Positions 1-7,110 of a DNA stretch of 12,159 bases are shown here, in pieces. The stretch spans positions 1 through 12,159 of the forward strand of contig JAQUNB010000008.1 of the NCBI GenBank assembly GCA_028717825.1. The letters are read 5' to 3'. This DNA comes from Candidatus Omnitrophota bacterium (GTDB taxonomy: Bacteria; Omnitrophota; Gorgyraeia; Tantalellales; Tantalellaceae). How positions within the stretch are numbered: position 1 is the stretch's first letter; every line of letters starts with the position of its first letter. Both the position numbers and the translations under genes were made by a program. The notes below the pieces were generated by a model that was not told the origin of the DNA, ran no database searches, and saw nothing but the letters and a program-made list of their open reading frames with translations.

Positions 1-39
1 ATAATATTATGGCGTGCGCTATTATTTTTTTATTCATAA
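1..39. other. short non-coding edge downstream of the asparaginase gene
   Basis: This AT-rich stretch follows the asparaginase stop codon. It opens with a 10-bp palindrome (ATAATATTAT, 1-10) next to GC-rich GGCGTGCGC, and on the minus strand an A-rich tract precedes them. I see no convincing hairpin followed by a T run inside the window, so the operon terminator may lie beyond the left edge. Confidence 0.3.
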
Positions 40-1098
40 TTAGCGTTTGAAATATGTTTTGATTTTGGATACGTCGCCTTTTTCTTTCGCAATAGCCAGC
101 ATGAGAAGAAGGCGCGCTTTCGCACCGGTCAGGTCGCCGCCCAATATAACGCCGTCCCTTTCAAGTGTTTCGCCGCCGCCTTGGTCGCCGTACATTGGCC
201 ACGTTCCGCTATGATAAACGCGCGTGGTTATGACAACGGCTATCCCTTTGGAGATGGCATATTTAACGGCTTCATAAACTTTCGCATTGACGTTGCCAGC
301 ACCAACAGCATCTATCACTATGCCTTTAGCGCCATGATCCACGGCAAAGCGCACGAGCGAGCCATCATCACCGGCAAACGTGCTAAGAAAAGTCACATCC
401 GGTAAATTGCTAGGAAGAGGAAGCTTTTGGCGGGTTGGGGCGTCATTATAACGGACGACCTTTCCCATCGCTATGTACCCAAGATACCCCTTCTCCCCTG
501 AATCAAATGTCTGAACATTGGTCGAATTTGTCTTCACCACGTTTCTCGCGGAATTGATATACTCGTTAAGCGTTACAGTAACCCCCCAATCCTGCGCCTC
601 TTCCGAACACACCTGCGTTACGGCATTCAGGATGTTAGCCGGTCCGTCCGGCGATACATCGGAGGCATCGCGCATCGCGCCAACAAATACTACGGGCTTG
701 TCGCTCTTTAAGGTAAGGCCAAGGAAGTATGCCCCTTCGGCCATCGTATCGGTGCCATGGGTAACGACTGCTCCTCTTACCTTGGGATCGGCAAGACACT
801 CATCTACGGTCTGCGACAACTTTGCCCAGATCTCGGGCGTCATCTGGGAGCTATCTATGTTACATAAGTTAACTACCTCTATATTAGCGATCTTGCCGAG
901 TCCTGGAACTGCTTCAATAAGGTCTTTGCCGGATACCGCGGGAACCGCGCCGCCTGTTTTCGGATCGGCCTTTTCGGCTATCGTACCGCCGGTAGTAACA
1001 ATCACCACTGTCTGCAGTTCCGCATGAGAATACGCGGCAAAAACTACCAAGACCGCGATACCGCAGATCAGAAGAATTATGTATCTCATTGCCTTCAT
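40..1098 (-). CDS. secreted type II L-asparaginase
   Basis: Hydrolyses L-asparagine to L-aspartate and ammonia, probably in the periplasm. From the chosen start it has 352 residues. A Lys/Arg-containing N-terminus, a hydrophobic core and a SHA|E cleavage site after about residue 26 form a signal peptide. Family motifs are present: TTGGTIA with catalytic Thr39, THGTDTM with Thr116-Asp117, and VVKTNST with Lys189, giving the Thr/Thr-Asp-Lys machinery. The flexible-loop tyrosine common in these enzymes seems replaced by alanine near residue 51 (GGAVPAVSG). The ATG at 1098 is preferred over the in-frame ATG at 1116 because AGGAGGAA (1101-1108) precedes it and it directly starts the signal peptide. 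It lies 29 nt after aspT and is last in the aspD-aspT operon, which implies that it supplies aspartate to the antiporter. Asparaginase is clear; preference for Asn over Gln is inferred from context. Confidence 0.93.
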   Translation of the reverse strand: MKAMRYIILLICGIAVLVVFAAYSHAELQTVVIVTTGGTIAEKADPKTGGAVPAVSGKDLIEAVPGLGKIANIEVVNLCNIDSSQMTPEIWAKLSQTVDECLADPKVRGAVVTHGTDTMAEGAYFLGLTLKSDKPVVFVGAMRDASDVSPDGPANILNAVTQVCSEEAQDWGVTVTLNEYINSARNVVKTNSTNVQTFDSGEKGYLGYIAMGKVVRYNDAPTRQKLPLPSNLPDVTFLSTFAGDDGSLVRFAVDHGAKGIVIDAVGAGNVNAKVYEAVKYAISKGIAVVITTRVYHSGTWPMYGDQGGGETLERDGVILGGDLTGAKARLLLMLAIAKEKGDVSKIKTYFKR

Positions 1099-1127
1099 GG
1101 TTCCTCCTATTGTCATAGTTGCCGCAT

Positions 1128-2813
1128 TTACATCATGCTTACAATAAGGCTCCCCCAGACTGTCAGGAGAACGTTCGCAAATGCGTACGGGGCGGCATAT
1201 CCCAATACGGCAAGGGGGCTCCCGGACGCTTCGATGATCGCGTTAAGCGAGGCGGTACAATTATGCGAACCTGTCCCCGCTCCTAACAGCAATACCGGAT
1301 TCATCTTTAATATCTTGAGCCCCAAAAAAAGAAGTACAATTATAGGCAGGGTCGTTACAACGATCCCTCCCAAAAAGACCGAAAGACCTGTAGTTTTGAT
1401 TGCGGAGAGCGCCTGAGGCCCGGCAGAGACACCCACACAGGCCACAAAGAGATTAAGCCCGAGATCACCCAGTATCCACTGTGCGCCGCCTGGGATCTGC
1501 CCGAATGTAGGATGTATCGATCTGAGCCATCCGCATAAAAGCCCGGCGACAAGAACTCCGCCGCCCGTGCCAAGCGTTACCGGAATACCAAAGACCGGAA
1601 CGACTATCAGCCCAAACAGAGTACCGAGTATGCAGCCGACTGCCACAGTTGCGAGATCCGTTACGGTAGTCGGCCGTTCTGCGTATCCTAGAAACGCAAC
1701 CGCCTTCTCGACGTCATTCTTGGCACCAACTAGTTGCAATATATCGCACTTATGTACCACTGTGCCGGGCATTATCGGGAGTTCGTGCCCCTGTCTGGTA
1801 GCCTTACGCAAAAATATCCCGTGCGCAAGCTTGAGTTTTCCCAGATCACTTAAGGTCTTGCCGGCAGCCACTTTGTTCAGAACACATACATCCATGATCT
1901 CGCCGGACACGTCGATGACAGTCGCACGGTCAACCTCCGGACCTATCAGATCCCCGGCATTCACCAAATTGGCGGTCGGGCCCAGTACCAATAGTATATC
2001 TTCCCGCAAAATAATTATTTCCGGGGTGCCTTCAATCACCTGGGTGCCCCTCTTTATTTTCTCTATCGCCACCCTCGCAGGGAAAAGGCTCTCGACTTGA
2101 AAAATACTTTTACCTATTATGGCGCCGTTAAGAACCTTATAAGCCCTCATGTCTAGCCGGTGCGTCCATGAAAATGTCGCCTGACTATCCTCATCGGACT
2201 CCGATCCGCCCATTTTTTCTTCCAGTTTTTTCACTTCAGACTTGAGATCTATCTTTAACAAGGCAGGCGTCATTTTTATCAGAATAATAGTACCGGCTGT
2301 GCCGAATATATAGGTGATCGCATATGCGACCGCCATATTGGAATTGAGCGTGTTTTTTGCTTCCGCTGAAATGGCAAGGTGTTTGATAGCGTCCCCTGCC
2401 GTACCGAGAGCAGCAGAGGTAGTCATCGAGCCAGCAAACAAGCCAGACGTAGTCCCTTTGTCTAAATGTAACAGCTTACCTATAAAAATAGTCGTTACAA
2501 GCGCCGTTATCGCCACCGCGAGCGTCAGCCAAAGATAATTGATGCCCTGCCGCTTGAGCGAACCGAAGAACTGCGGCCCGACCTTGTAACCTACGGTAAA
2601 TATAAATAGCGCAAAACTTATGTTTTTTACAAGTGGTGAAACCGTTATCCCGACCTGGCCGACAACTATAGCGGCAAGGAGTATTGACGCAGTAGAACCT
2701 AGGGAAAAGCCGAATATTTTGAGCCGCTTACCCACGAAATAACCGATAGCAAGCGCCAGAAAAAGCACTATTTCCGGATTGGCGCGCATTACATCCGCAA
2801 TATCATGCAGCAT
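1128..2813 (-). CDS. aspT: aspartate:alanine antiporter, AspT/YidE/YbjL family
   Basis: Inner-membrane exchanger predicted to import aspartate and export alanine. The 561 residues have the AspT layout. An N-terminal membrane domain (about residues 14-185) and a C-terminal one (about 385-561) flank a soluble part (about 190-380) with two TrkA-C-like halves (about 215-290 and 295-378). The start MLHDIADVMRANPEIVLFLA is typical. GYKVGPQFF (75-83) and AGSMTTSAALGTAGDA (127-142) in the first half are echoed by GVSAGPQAL and GAGTGSHNCTASLNAI in the second. In-frame codons upstream of ATG 2813 lie inside aspD and look unrelated. GGGAGGA sits just upstream of this ATG, and the gene overlaps the aspD end by 11 nt, suggesting translational coupling. 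The family also contains transporters of unknown substrate, but adjacency to aspD makes aspartate/alanine exchange the best call. Confidence 0.92.
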   Translation of the reverse strand: MLHDIADVMRANPEIVLFLALAIGYFVGKRLKIFGFSLGSTASILLAAIVVGQVGITVSPLVKNISFALFIFTVGYKVGPQFFGSLKRQGINYLWLTLAVAITALVTTIFIGKLLHLDKGTTSGLFAGSMTTSAALGTAGDAIKHLAISAEAKNTLNSNMAVAYAITYIFGTAGTIILIKMTPALLKIDLKSEVKKLEEKMGGSESDEDSQATFSWTHRLDMRAYKVLNGAIIGKSIFQVESLFPARVAIEKIKRGTQVIEGTPEIIILREDILLVLGPTANLVNAGDLIGPEVDRATVIDVSGEIMDVCVLNKVAAGKTLSDLGKLKLAHGIFLRKATRQGHELPIMPGTVVHKCDILQLVGAKNDVEKAVAFLGYAERPTTVTDLATVAVGCILGTLFGLIVVPVFGIPVTLGTGGGVLVAGLLCGWLRSIHPTFGQIPGGAQWILGDLGLNLFVACVGVSAGPQALSAIKTTGLSVFLGGIVVTTLPIIVLLFLGLKILKMNPVLLLGAGTGSHNCTASLNAIIEASGSPLAVLGYAAPYAFANVLLTVWGSLIVSMM

Positions 2814-4419
2814 GTGTCCTCCCTTCCGACTTTCGGTCCGATATCTGCCATGCATGGTGGTAATCCGCAAGAAGATCGCTGATCCCTTTACCGATCGCCT
2901 TGTATGCATCATCATCGAGATTGGCTAAAGAAACCCTGACCGACATGTTGGGAGCATCGAATCCTCCGCCGTCCATCAATACAATAGACTTTTTCGCGGC
3001 CAGGCACCACGCGAAATCTATGGGCTCGTAGTCTTTAACTAGGTGCGCAGCAAAGTCCTCGCCATATCTCGCCTTCGCAAGCGCCGGGATATCGATCGTG
3101 GTATAGTAGTGTGCATCGTATGCATTCTCAGGATGAGGCACCCCAAGAGACGCATATAAATTCTTAAACCGTGTTGTCACGATGTCCTGTGCCATCTTCT
3201 TATAATCGCCCTTTTTATTCGTCAGGCAGAACAGCGAGAACATCACCATCATCACCTGCTGGGGCGTCGAAAGTCCCGCAGTATGGTGCAGCGCAACCGA
3301 ACGCGAATCGGCGACCATGCGGTCGATCAATTTCATGTGATCCGGGTCCAGTTCCACAGTGCAGTAACGAGCATGGAGCTCTTCCTTTTCGGCTGCCGGA
3401 AGCGCCGCTATGCGCTTATCAAAGACATTATTCTCATGTATGCCTATGACCCCCAGACGCCATCCCGTAGCGCCGAAATACTTTGAAAATGAATAGACGA
3501 GGATCGTATTATACGGGGCCGCGGCGGCCAGCGACTTAAATCCGTTGACGAACGTACCATATACGTCGTCGGTAAGTATTATAAGATCTTTTCTGCGTGT
3601 CTTAACAAGTTCCGTTATCTTATCAAGCGACCTCTGTTGCATGCTGACGGATGTGGGATTGGATGGATTTACCAGAAAGAACGCCTTCACTGCCGGATCG
3701 GCCAATTTCTCGATCTCTGAATCGGGATATTGCCAATCGGAATTCTCATCTTGCCTGATCTCTATCTCCACAAGCTCATAATCGTTCAGCCGTGGTATTT
3801 CTATATATGGCGTGAAGATGGGAGTGCCGATCGCGATCTTGTCGCCCTTATGGATCAATTTATTTTCCGACAAGCTCGTAAATATATAATCCATAGCAGC
3901 GGTGCCGCCCTCCGTTGCAAAGAGGTCGAATTTCCCTACGGCCTGGCCACCGAACATCTCCTGGTCAAAATATTTGTGGACTATCTTTTCACACAACTCA
4001 AGCATCCTGTCCGGCGTGGGATAGTGATCGCCAAGTACGGCGTCCACCATCTCGTTAAGAAAGTCATCCCCGTCTATTTTCAGCTCTTCGCATACATAGA
4101 TGAAGACATTATCAAGGAACGCAACACCCGGTTTGGCAGAGTTCTTTGCAAGAAAGTCTTTGAATCTTTTTGCTAATCCCTCTTTCTGCGCCACGGATCC
4201 GAGTCCGGGCCTGTGCGGCGATCTCTGGGATTCCTCCAGTGCAAACAGGCCAAACTGAAAGAATCCTTCCCGCGGGGATATAGCAACCCAGTTGGGGTTA
4301 CCTCTTCCGGCATTCAACATGATTCTCTCGCGACAGCATTGCGCCATGCTCATCAACTTATTTTTAAGCTCAAACGGGCTAAGTGCCTCATAACCTTTCT
4401 CTTCTGCCGAACGTCCCAT
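2803..4419 (-). CDS. aspD: aspartate 4-decarboxylase (PLP enzyme, aspartate aminotransferase side activity)
   Basis: Cytoplasmic PLP enzyme converting L-aspartate to L-alanine and CO2. AspD enzymes usually also have aspartate aminotransferase activity. The 538 residues match the family's roughly 530 and exceed the 400 of ordinary aminotransferases. Fold-type I landmarks are visible: EGGTAAM (170-176), PSNPT (252-256) with Asn254, LTDDVYG with Asp285 and Tyr287, the PLP lysine Lys313 in YSFSKYFGATGWRLG, and Arg495 in NMSVRVSLAN, the expected carboxylate-binding arginine. The N-terminal LNAGRGNPNW (35-44) is also typical. ATG 4419 is preceded by AAGGGGG at good spacing. It ends in TGA inside the first codons of aspT. 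With AspT it forms the decarboxylation/antiport pair known from Tetragenococcus, in which Asp/Ala exchange plus internal proton consumption yields proton motive force. Confidence 0.94.
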   Translation of the reverse strand: MGRSAEEKGYEALSPFELKNKLMSMAQCCRERIMLNAGRGNPNWVAISPREGFFQFGLFALEESQRSPHRPGLGSVAQKEGLAKRFKDFLAKNSAKPGVAFLDNVFIYVCEELKIDGDDFLNEMVDAVLGDHYPTPDRMLELCEKIVHKYFDQEMFGGQAVGKFDLFATEGGTAAMDYIFTSLSENKLIHKGDKIAIGTPIFTPYIEIPRLNDYELVEIEIRQDENSDWQYPDSEIEKLADPAVKAFFLVNPSNPTSVSMQQRSLDKITELVKTRRKDLIILTDDVYGTFVNGFKSLAAAAPYNTILVYSFSKYFGATGWRLGVIGIHENNVFDKRIAALPAAEKEELHARYCTVELDPDHMKLIDRMVADSRSVALHHTAGLSTPQQVMMVMFSLFCLTNKKGDYKKMAQDIVTTRFKNLYASLGVPHPENAYDAHYYTTIDIPALAKARYGEDFAAHLVKDYEPIDFAWCLAAKKSIVLMDGGGFDAPNMSVRVSLANLDDDAYKAIGKGISDLLADYHHAWQISDRKSEGRTHAA

Positions 4420-4452
4420 ATATGCCCCCTTCTAATAAAAAAGCTCTTAAGT

Positions 4453-4728
4453 TCATTTAGCCTTTAGTCTTCGTATCGCCCAAATAACCAAGCGGTTTAC
4501 CAGGTGCGCTACATAAAAGATTAAACGAATTGTTAGATATATCGCATAAAGAAATATTGGGCCTAATGAGATCGCGTCTAGTTTGCACCTCAAACATTTA
4601 CTACAGAGACAATGGGGTACAGCAAGAGCGCAAAGGAACAATATCAGGGGCGCAACAACAAGTATTACGATAATCAGCCCTTCTCTATATATTATTTTTC
4701 TAGTTTTTGAATTCAAATCATTTCTCAT
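4453..4728 (-). CDS. small two-helix membrane protein with a Cys-rich loop
   Basis: Family not recognised. It has 91 residues from ATG 4728, or 106 if the in-frame ATG at 4773 is used. A basic N-terminus (TRKIIYREG) leads into a first membrane helix (about residues 17-38). A short loop has four cysteines spaced C-x-C-x2-C-x2-C (40, 42, 45, 48), and a second hydrophobic stretch (about 56-75) ends in a basic amphipathic tail (IWAIRRLKAK). The cysteines could hold a metal or form disulfides; that is inference. The 4728 start is favoured because its ATG overlaps the stop of an upstream small frame as ATGA. The 4773 start has only a distant AGGA. It lies 33 nt before aspD on the same strand, so it is probably cotranscribed. 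TGA stop. Confidence 0.5.
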   Translation of the reverse strand: MRNDLNSKTRKIIYREGLIIVILVVAPLILFLCALAVPHCLCSKCLRCKLDAISLGPIFLYAIYLTIRLIFYVAHLVNRLVIWAIRRLKAK

Positions 4729-4832
4729 TTTGCGGAGTTTATCAACGCTATCCTGTCTTCCACAAGTCCGCATTCCGGCTGCTTCCTGTCTATTTTCTCT
4801 GCCTTCAAATCTGACGAACCGCTAAACTTCAC
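4725..4832 (-). CDS. possible 35-residue charged small protein
   Basis: A small open frame starting at GTG 4832, with a stop codon immediately upstream, and ending in TGA. That TGA overlaps the ATG of the next gene as ATGA, a classic coupling arrangement. The peptide is hydrophilic and charged (DLKAEKIDRKQPECGLVEDR in the middle), and its codons (ATA, AAG, AGG, AGC) resemble those of the neighbouring genes more than the competing frame does. Against it: no Shine-Dalgarno sequence precedes the GTG, and the promoter called at 4836-4844 would start transcription at about or just inside the GTG. A TTG at the ninth codon is another possible start. No homologue is recognised. Confidence 0.25.
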   Translation of the reverse strand: MKFSGSSDLKAEKIDRKQPECGLVEDRIALINSAK

Positions 4833-4835
4833 TCA

Positions 4836-4860
4836 AGTATACCATGGAAGCTTGATAAAA
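4836..4860 (-). promoter_or_regulatory. candidate extended -10 promoter of the asparagine/aspartate operon
   Basis: On the minus strand, TGGTATACT gives an extended -10 element (TG at 4843-4844, TATACT at 4836-4841). The -35 region (TTTGTT or TTGTTT around 4858-4864) is weak and lies in the T tract of the preceding terminator. Transcription would start near 4829 and read into the small membrane gene, aspD, aspT and the asparaginase gene. No other clear promoter is seen between the terminator and aspD. Confidence 0.4.
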
Positions 4861-4897
4861 CAAAAAACCTACATAAGTATTTTACTCACATAGGTTT
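4855..4897 (-). terminator. intrinsic terminator, minus strand
   Basis: Arms AAACCTA (4891-4897 read on minus) and TAGGTTT (4865-4871) form a stem with a partly paired interior (AGTA/TACT around a 3-nt loop). On the minus strand it is followed directly by TTTTTTGTTTT. On the plus strand no T run follows. It lies about 100 nt beyond the terminator after the tRNA, so it is either a back-up or ends a separate short transcript. Confidence 0.6.
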
Positions 4898-4993
4898 ACA
4901 TTTTAGCGGACCCCATGTCCGGCAAAGAGAAAATATCTTTACTCCCTCTATGTCTCCCCCTTTTATTGGTTCAAGACCAACACCCTTAAAAAT
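4898..4993. other. inter-terminator segment, no recognised gene
   Basis: A 96-nt stretch between two minus-strand terminators. On the minus strand it has a GGGTGTTGGTCTTGAACC segment, a purine-rich tract (about 4937-4970) and a small hairpin CGGAC-ATGGG-GTCCG (about 4912-4926). No protein-like frame with a ribosome-binding site was recognised. It could hold a small RNA ended by the terminator at 4855-4897. Confidence 0.3.
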
Positions 4994-5034
4994 AAAAAGT
5001 CCGAACAAGCATTACGCCTGTCCGGACTTTTTAT
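4994..5034 (-). terminator. strong intrinsic terminator after tRNA-Lys
   Basis: Minus-strand arms AAAAAGTCCGGACA and TGTTCGGACTTTTT pair over 14 positions around a loop of about 11 nt, followed by TTTTTATTTTT. The one non-Watson-Crick position is a G-U pair on the minus strand but would be an A-C mismatch on the plus strand, so the element is oriented for minus transcription. It lies directly after the CCA end of the tRNA and ends the rpsB-tsf-pyrH-frr-tRNA transcript. Confidence 0.88.
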
Positions 5035-5037
5035 ATT

Positions 5038-5113
5038 TGGTAGGCCGCGTTGGTCTCGAACCAACCACAACCACATTAAAAGTGTGGTGCTCTACCTGAT
5101 GAGCTAGCGGCCC
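5038..5113 (-). tRNA. tRNA-Lys, anticodon UUU, CCA encoded
   Basis: A 76-nt cloverleaf read on the minus strand. The acceptor stem is GGGCCGC with GCGGCCT, the D arm is GCTC...GAGC, the anticodon stem is CCACA/TGTGG around CTTTTAA, and the T arm is GTTGG-TTCGAGA-CCAAC. The discriminator is A, followed by an encoded CCA (5038-5040). The anticodon TTT is at 5078-5080, so it decodes AAA/AAG lysine. The first acceptor pair is G1-U72 rather than the usual G-C. It lies 22 nt after frr and just before a terminator, so it is probably processed from the ribosomal-protein transcript. Confidence 0.96.
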
Positions 5114-5135
5114 ACGATTCGTTCTTGTCGCTTTA

Positions 5136-5702
5136 TTAACCCATTATTTCTTTTTCTTTTTCTTTCAGGAGCTCTTCTATTTTCTGCGTATACATATCCG
5201 TTAATTTCTGCACTTTATCTTTTGCTCCGAATTTATCATCTTCGGTTATTTTCTTGTCTTTTTCCAGCTTTACCGCTACTTCATTTGCATGGTGACGTGA
5301 ATTCCTTATTGAGATCCTTCCTTCTTCGACCATTTTATGGAGGACCTTGATCAATTCTTCTCGTCGTTCATGCGTAAGCTGCGGCATAGAGATCCTTATA
5401 ACTTTTCCGTCGTTGACCGGCATCACGCCTATCTCGGATGCCAAGATCGCTTTCTCGATCGGCGCAATGGAACCCTTATCCCACGGCTGTATAACAATAA
5501 GCCGCGGCTCGGGCGTCGTAATATTCGCCAGTTGCTTTAGAAAGGTTAGCGTCCCGTAATAATCGATCTTGAGCCCCTCAACCAAACTCGTGTGAGCTCG
5601 CCCCGTCCTTACGGTTAACAGTTGTTTCTTTACCGCTTCTAAAGCGGCCTGCATCTTTGCTTCAGTCTCTTTAACGATCTTTTCAGTTTCCGGCTGGAAC
5701 AT
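5136..5702 (-). CDS. frr: ribosome recycling factor
   Basis: Splits post-termination ribosomes together with EF-G in the cytoplasm. The 188 residues fit the family length of about 185. Recognisable stretches are the N-terminal helix (MQAALEAVKKQLLTVRTGRAHTSLVEGLKIDYYGT), ITTPEPRLIVIQPWD, and the conserved C-terminal part IRISMPQLTHERREELIKVLHKMVEEGRISIRNSRH. The ATG at 5702 is chosen because AAGGGG (5711-5716) lies 8 nt upstream. The alternative in-frame GTG at 5709-5711 overlaps that Shine-Dalgarno sequence and would add three residues. It follows pyrH by 12 nt and precedes tRNA-Lys, in the common rpsB-tsf-pyrH-frr order. Confidence 0.96.
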   Translation of the reverse strand: MFQPETEKIVKETEAKMQAALEAVKKQLLTVRTGRAHTSLVEGLKIDYYGTLTFLKQLANITTPEPRLIVIQPWDKGSIAPIEKAILASEIGVMPVNDGKVIRISMPQLTHERREELIKVLHKMVEEGRISIRNSRHHANEVAVKLEKDKKITEDDKFGAKDKVQKLTDMYTQKIEELLKEKEKEIMG

Positions 5703-5714
5703 ATAAATCACCCC

Positions 5715-6431
5715 TTAACTGATAATCGTGCCGATCTCTTCGCCGCTAATGGCACGTTTAATGTTCCCTTTTCTTTTCATATTGAACACAATGATCGGAA
5801 GATTGTTATCCATACAAAGGCTTATTGCCGTCGCGTCCATTACTTTTAATTTGTTCTTAAGGACTTCCATATACTCTAGTTTCGAATATTTTTTCGCTGT
5901 TTTACATTTCACCGGATCGGCCGAATATACACCATCAACCTTAGTCGCTTTCATAACGATATCAGCGCCTATCTCGATCGCCCTGAGCGCCGCCGCCGTA
6001 TCCGTTGTAAAATACGGGTTGCCTGTCCCGCATACGAAGATCACAACGCGCCCTTTTTCCAAGTGTCTGACGGCACGCCGTCGTATATAAGGTTCGGCAA
6101 GTTGTTTTATTTCAATAGCGGTGAGAACCCTTGTGTCCGCGCCGAGCTTTTCAAGCGCGTCCTGCATAGCAAGCCCGTTAAGCATAGTTGCCAGCATCCC
6201 CATGTAATCGGCTGAAGCACGATCCATACCGCGACTGGCGGCTGTCAGGCCCCTAAAAATATTGCCTCCGCCGATGACCATGGCTATCTCTACCCCCGAG
6301 TCCTTCACTGCTTTAACTTCTTCTGCGATCGACTGCATAACTACAGGGTCTATACCATACCCAAGGTTCCCCATAAGCGCTTCACCGCTTATTTTAAGAA
6401 CAACTCTTTTTATCTCTCGCTTCGGGTTCAT
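5715..6431 (-). CDS. pyrH: UMP kinase (uridylate kinase)
   Basis: Cytoplasmic amino-acid-kinase-fold enzyme phosphorylating UMP to UDP with ATP in pyrimidine nucleotide synthesis. The 238 residues match the family. The N-terminal [12 protein letters not shown] carries the nucleotide-binding lysine (Lys13), followed by [10 protein letters not shown] (53-61), [11 protein letters not shown] (75-85), the UMP-binding [16 protein letters not shown] (132-147) and the [13 protein letters not shown] loop (161-173). ATG 6431 starts the canonical N-terminus; AAGGGA lies about 10 nt upstream, a somewhat long spacing. It sits 45 nt after tsf and 12 nt before frr, within the translation-factor operon. PyrH in this position is the hexameric bacterial type, usually allosterically controlled by UTP and GTP, though no control site can be read here. 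Confidence 0.97.
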   Translation of the reverse strand: MNPKREIKRVVLKISGEALMGNLGYGIDPVVMQSIAEEVKAVKDSGVEIAMVIGGGNIFRGLTAASRGMDRASADYMGMLATMLNGLAMQDALEKLGADTRVLTAIEIKQLAEPYIRRRAVRHLEKGRVVIFVCGTGNPYFTTDTAAALRAIEIGADIVMKATKVDGVYSADPVKCKTAKKYSKLEYMEVLKNKLKVMDATAISLCMDNNLPIIVFNMKRKGNIKRAISGEEIGTIIS

Positions 6432-6476
6432 ATTAGAAATTCCCTTTTGTCTAGAAAGCTCTCGGTCAGCCTAAAA

Positions 6477-7067
6477 TTATGCTTCTTCTCCTACCTCAAA
6501 ACGAGCGAATCTCCTAACAATAATGTTCTCGCCTATTGTCGCAATGAGCTGTGTAATAAGTTCCTTTATCCTTATGTTGGGATCCTTGATATACGGCTGC
6601 TCCAGAAGACATATTTCCGAATAATATTTATCCAGTTTCCCTTCCGTGATCTTTGCAGCTACCCCGGCCGGTTTATCTTTCAACTGGTTCATAAATATCT
6701 CTTTTTCTTTTTCGATAGATTCCTGCGGGACCTCTTCGCGGGAAACATACAAAGGATTGGCGGCTGCTACCTGCATCGCAAGCTCTTTGGCTACCCTTTT
6801 AAATTCGTTGTTCTTGGCAACAAAGTCCGTCTCACAATTTAGCTCAACAAGAACACCGATCCTTGCACCCATGTGGATATAACTTTCTACTATTCCCTGT
6901 CCGGTGGTTCTGGAGGCCCTTTTAGCCGCTTTAGCTATGCCTTTTTTTCTCAGAACTTCCACGGCCTTCTCTATATCTCCGTTGGCTTCTTTAAGAGCTT
7001 CTTTGCACTCCATCATGCCGGCTGAGGTTTTAAACCGTAATTTTTTTACTGCATCTAACATATCCAT
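6477..7067 (-). CDS. tsf: translation elongation factor Ts, short form
   Basis: Nucleotide-exchange factor that reloads EF-Tu with GTP. The 196 residues correspond to the short type with a single core subdomain (Thermus-like), against about 280 in E. coli. An N-terminal UBA-like region (residues 2-40, [20 protein letters not shown]) is followed by [16 protein letters not shown] (71-86), whose TDFVAKN is the diagnostic EF-Tu contact motif, and by C-terminal LLEQPYIKD and [14 protein letters not shown]. The ATG at 7067 is chosen because AAAGGGGTG lies 6 nt upstream and the protein then begins like other EF-Ts. The longer in-frame start at 7091 would add eight residues with no ribosome-binding site. 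It is 43 nt after rpsB and 45 nt before pyrH. Confidence 0.95.
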   Translation of the reverse strand: MDMLDAVKKLRFKTSAGMMECKEALKEANGDIEKAVEVLRKKGIAKAAKRASRTTGQGIVESYIHMGARIGVLVELNCETDFVAKNNEFKRVAKELAMQVAAANPLYVSREEVPQESIEKEKEIFMNQLKDKPAGVAAKITEGKLDKYYSEICLLEQPYIKDPNIRIKELITQLIATIGENIIVRRFARFEVGEEA

Positions 7068-7110
7068 GGATAACACCCCTTTTATTTTCAAAATTTTATA
7101 ATTGATGATT

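Noticed and set aside
1099..1116. Longer asparaginase start at 1116
   Set aside because: The extra six codons cover the AGGAGG ribosome-binding site of the 1098 start and add nothing to the signal peptide.
2814..2915. Longer aspT start at 2915
   Set aside because: The 34 extra residues come from the coding region of aspD in another frame and do not resemble AspT N-termini. ATG 2813 has a good Shine-Dalgarno sequence.
4583..4825. Plus-strand frame of 80 codons opposite the small membrane gene
   Set aside because: No ribosome-binding site or promoter. It is antisense to a more credible frame with ATGA coupling, though both are short.
4960..4985. tRNA-like fragment (GGTTCAAGACCAAC) near the terminators
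   Set aside because: It resembles a T-arm only superficially; no acceptor, D or anticodon arms can be formed around it.
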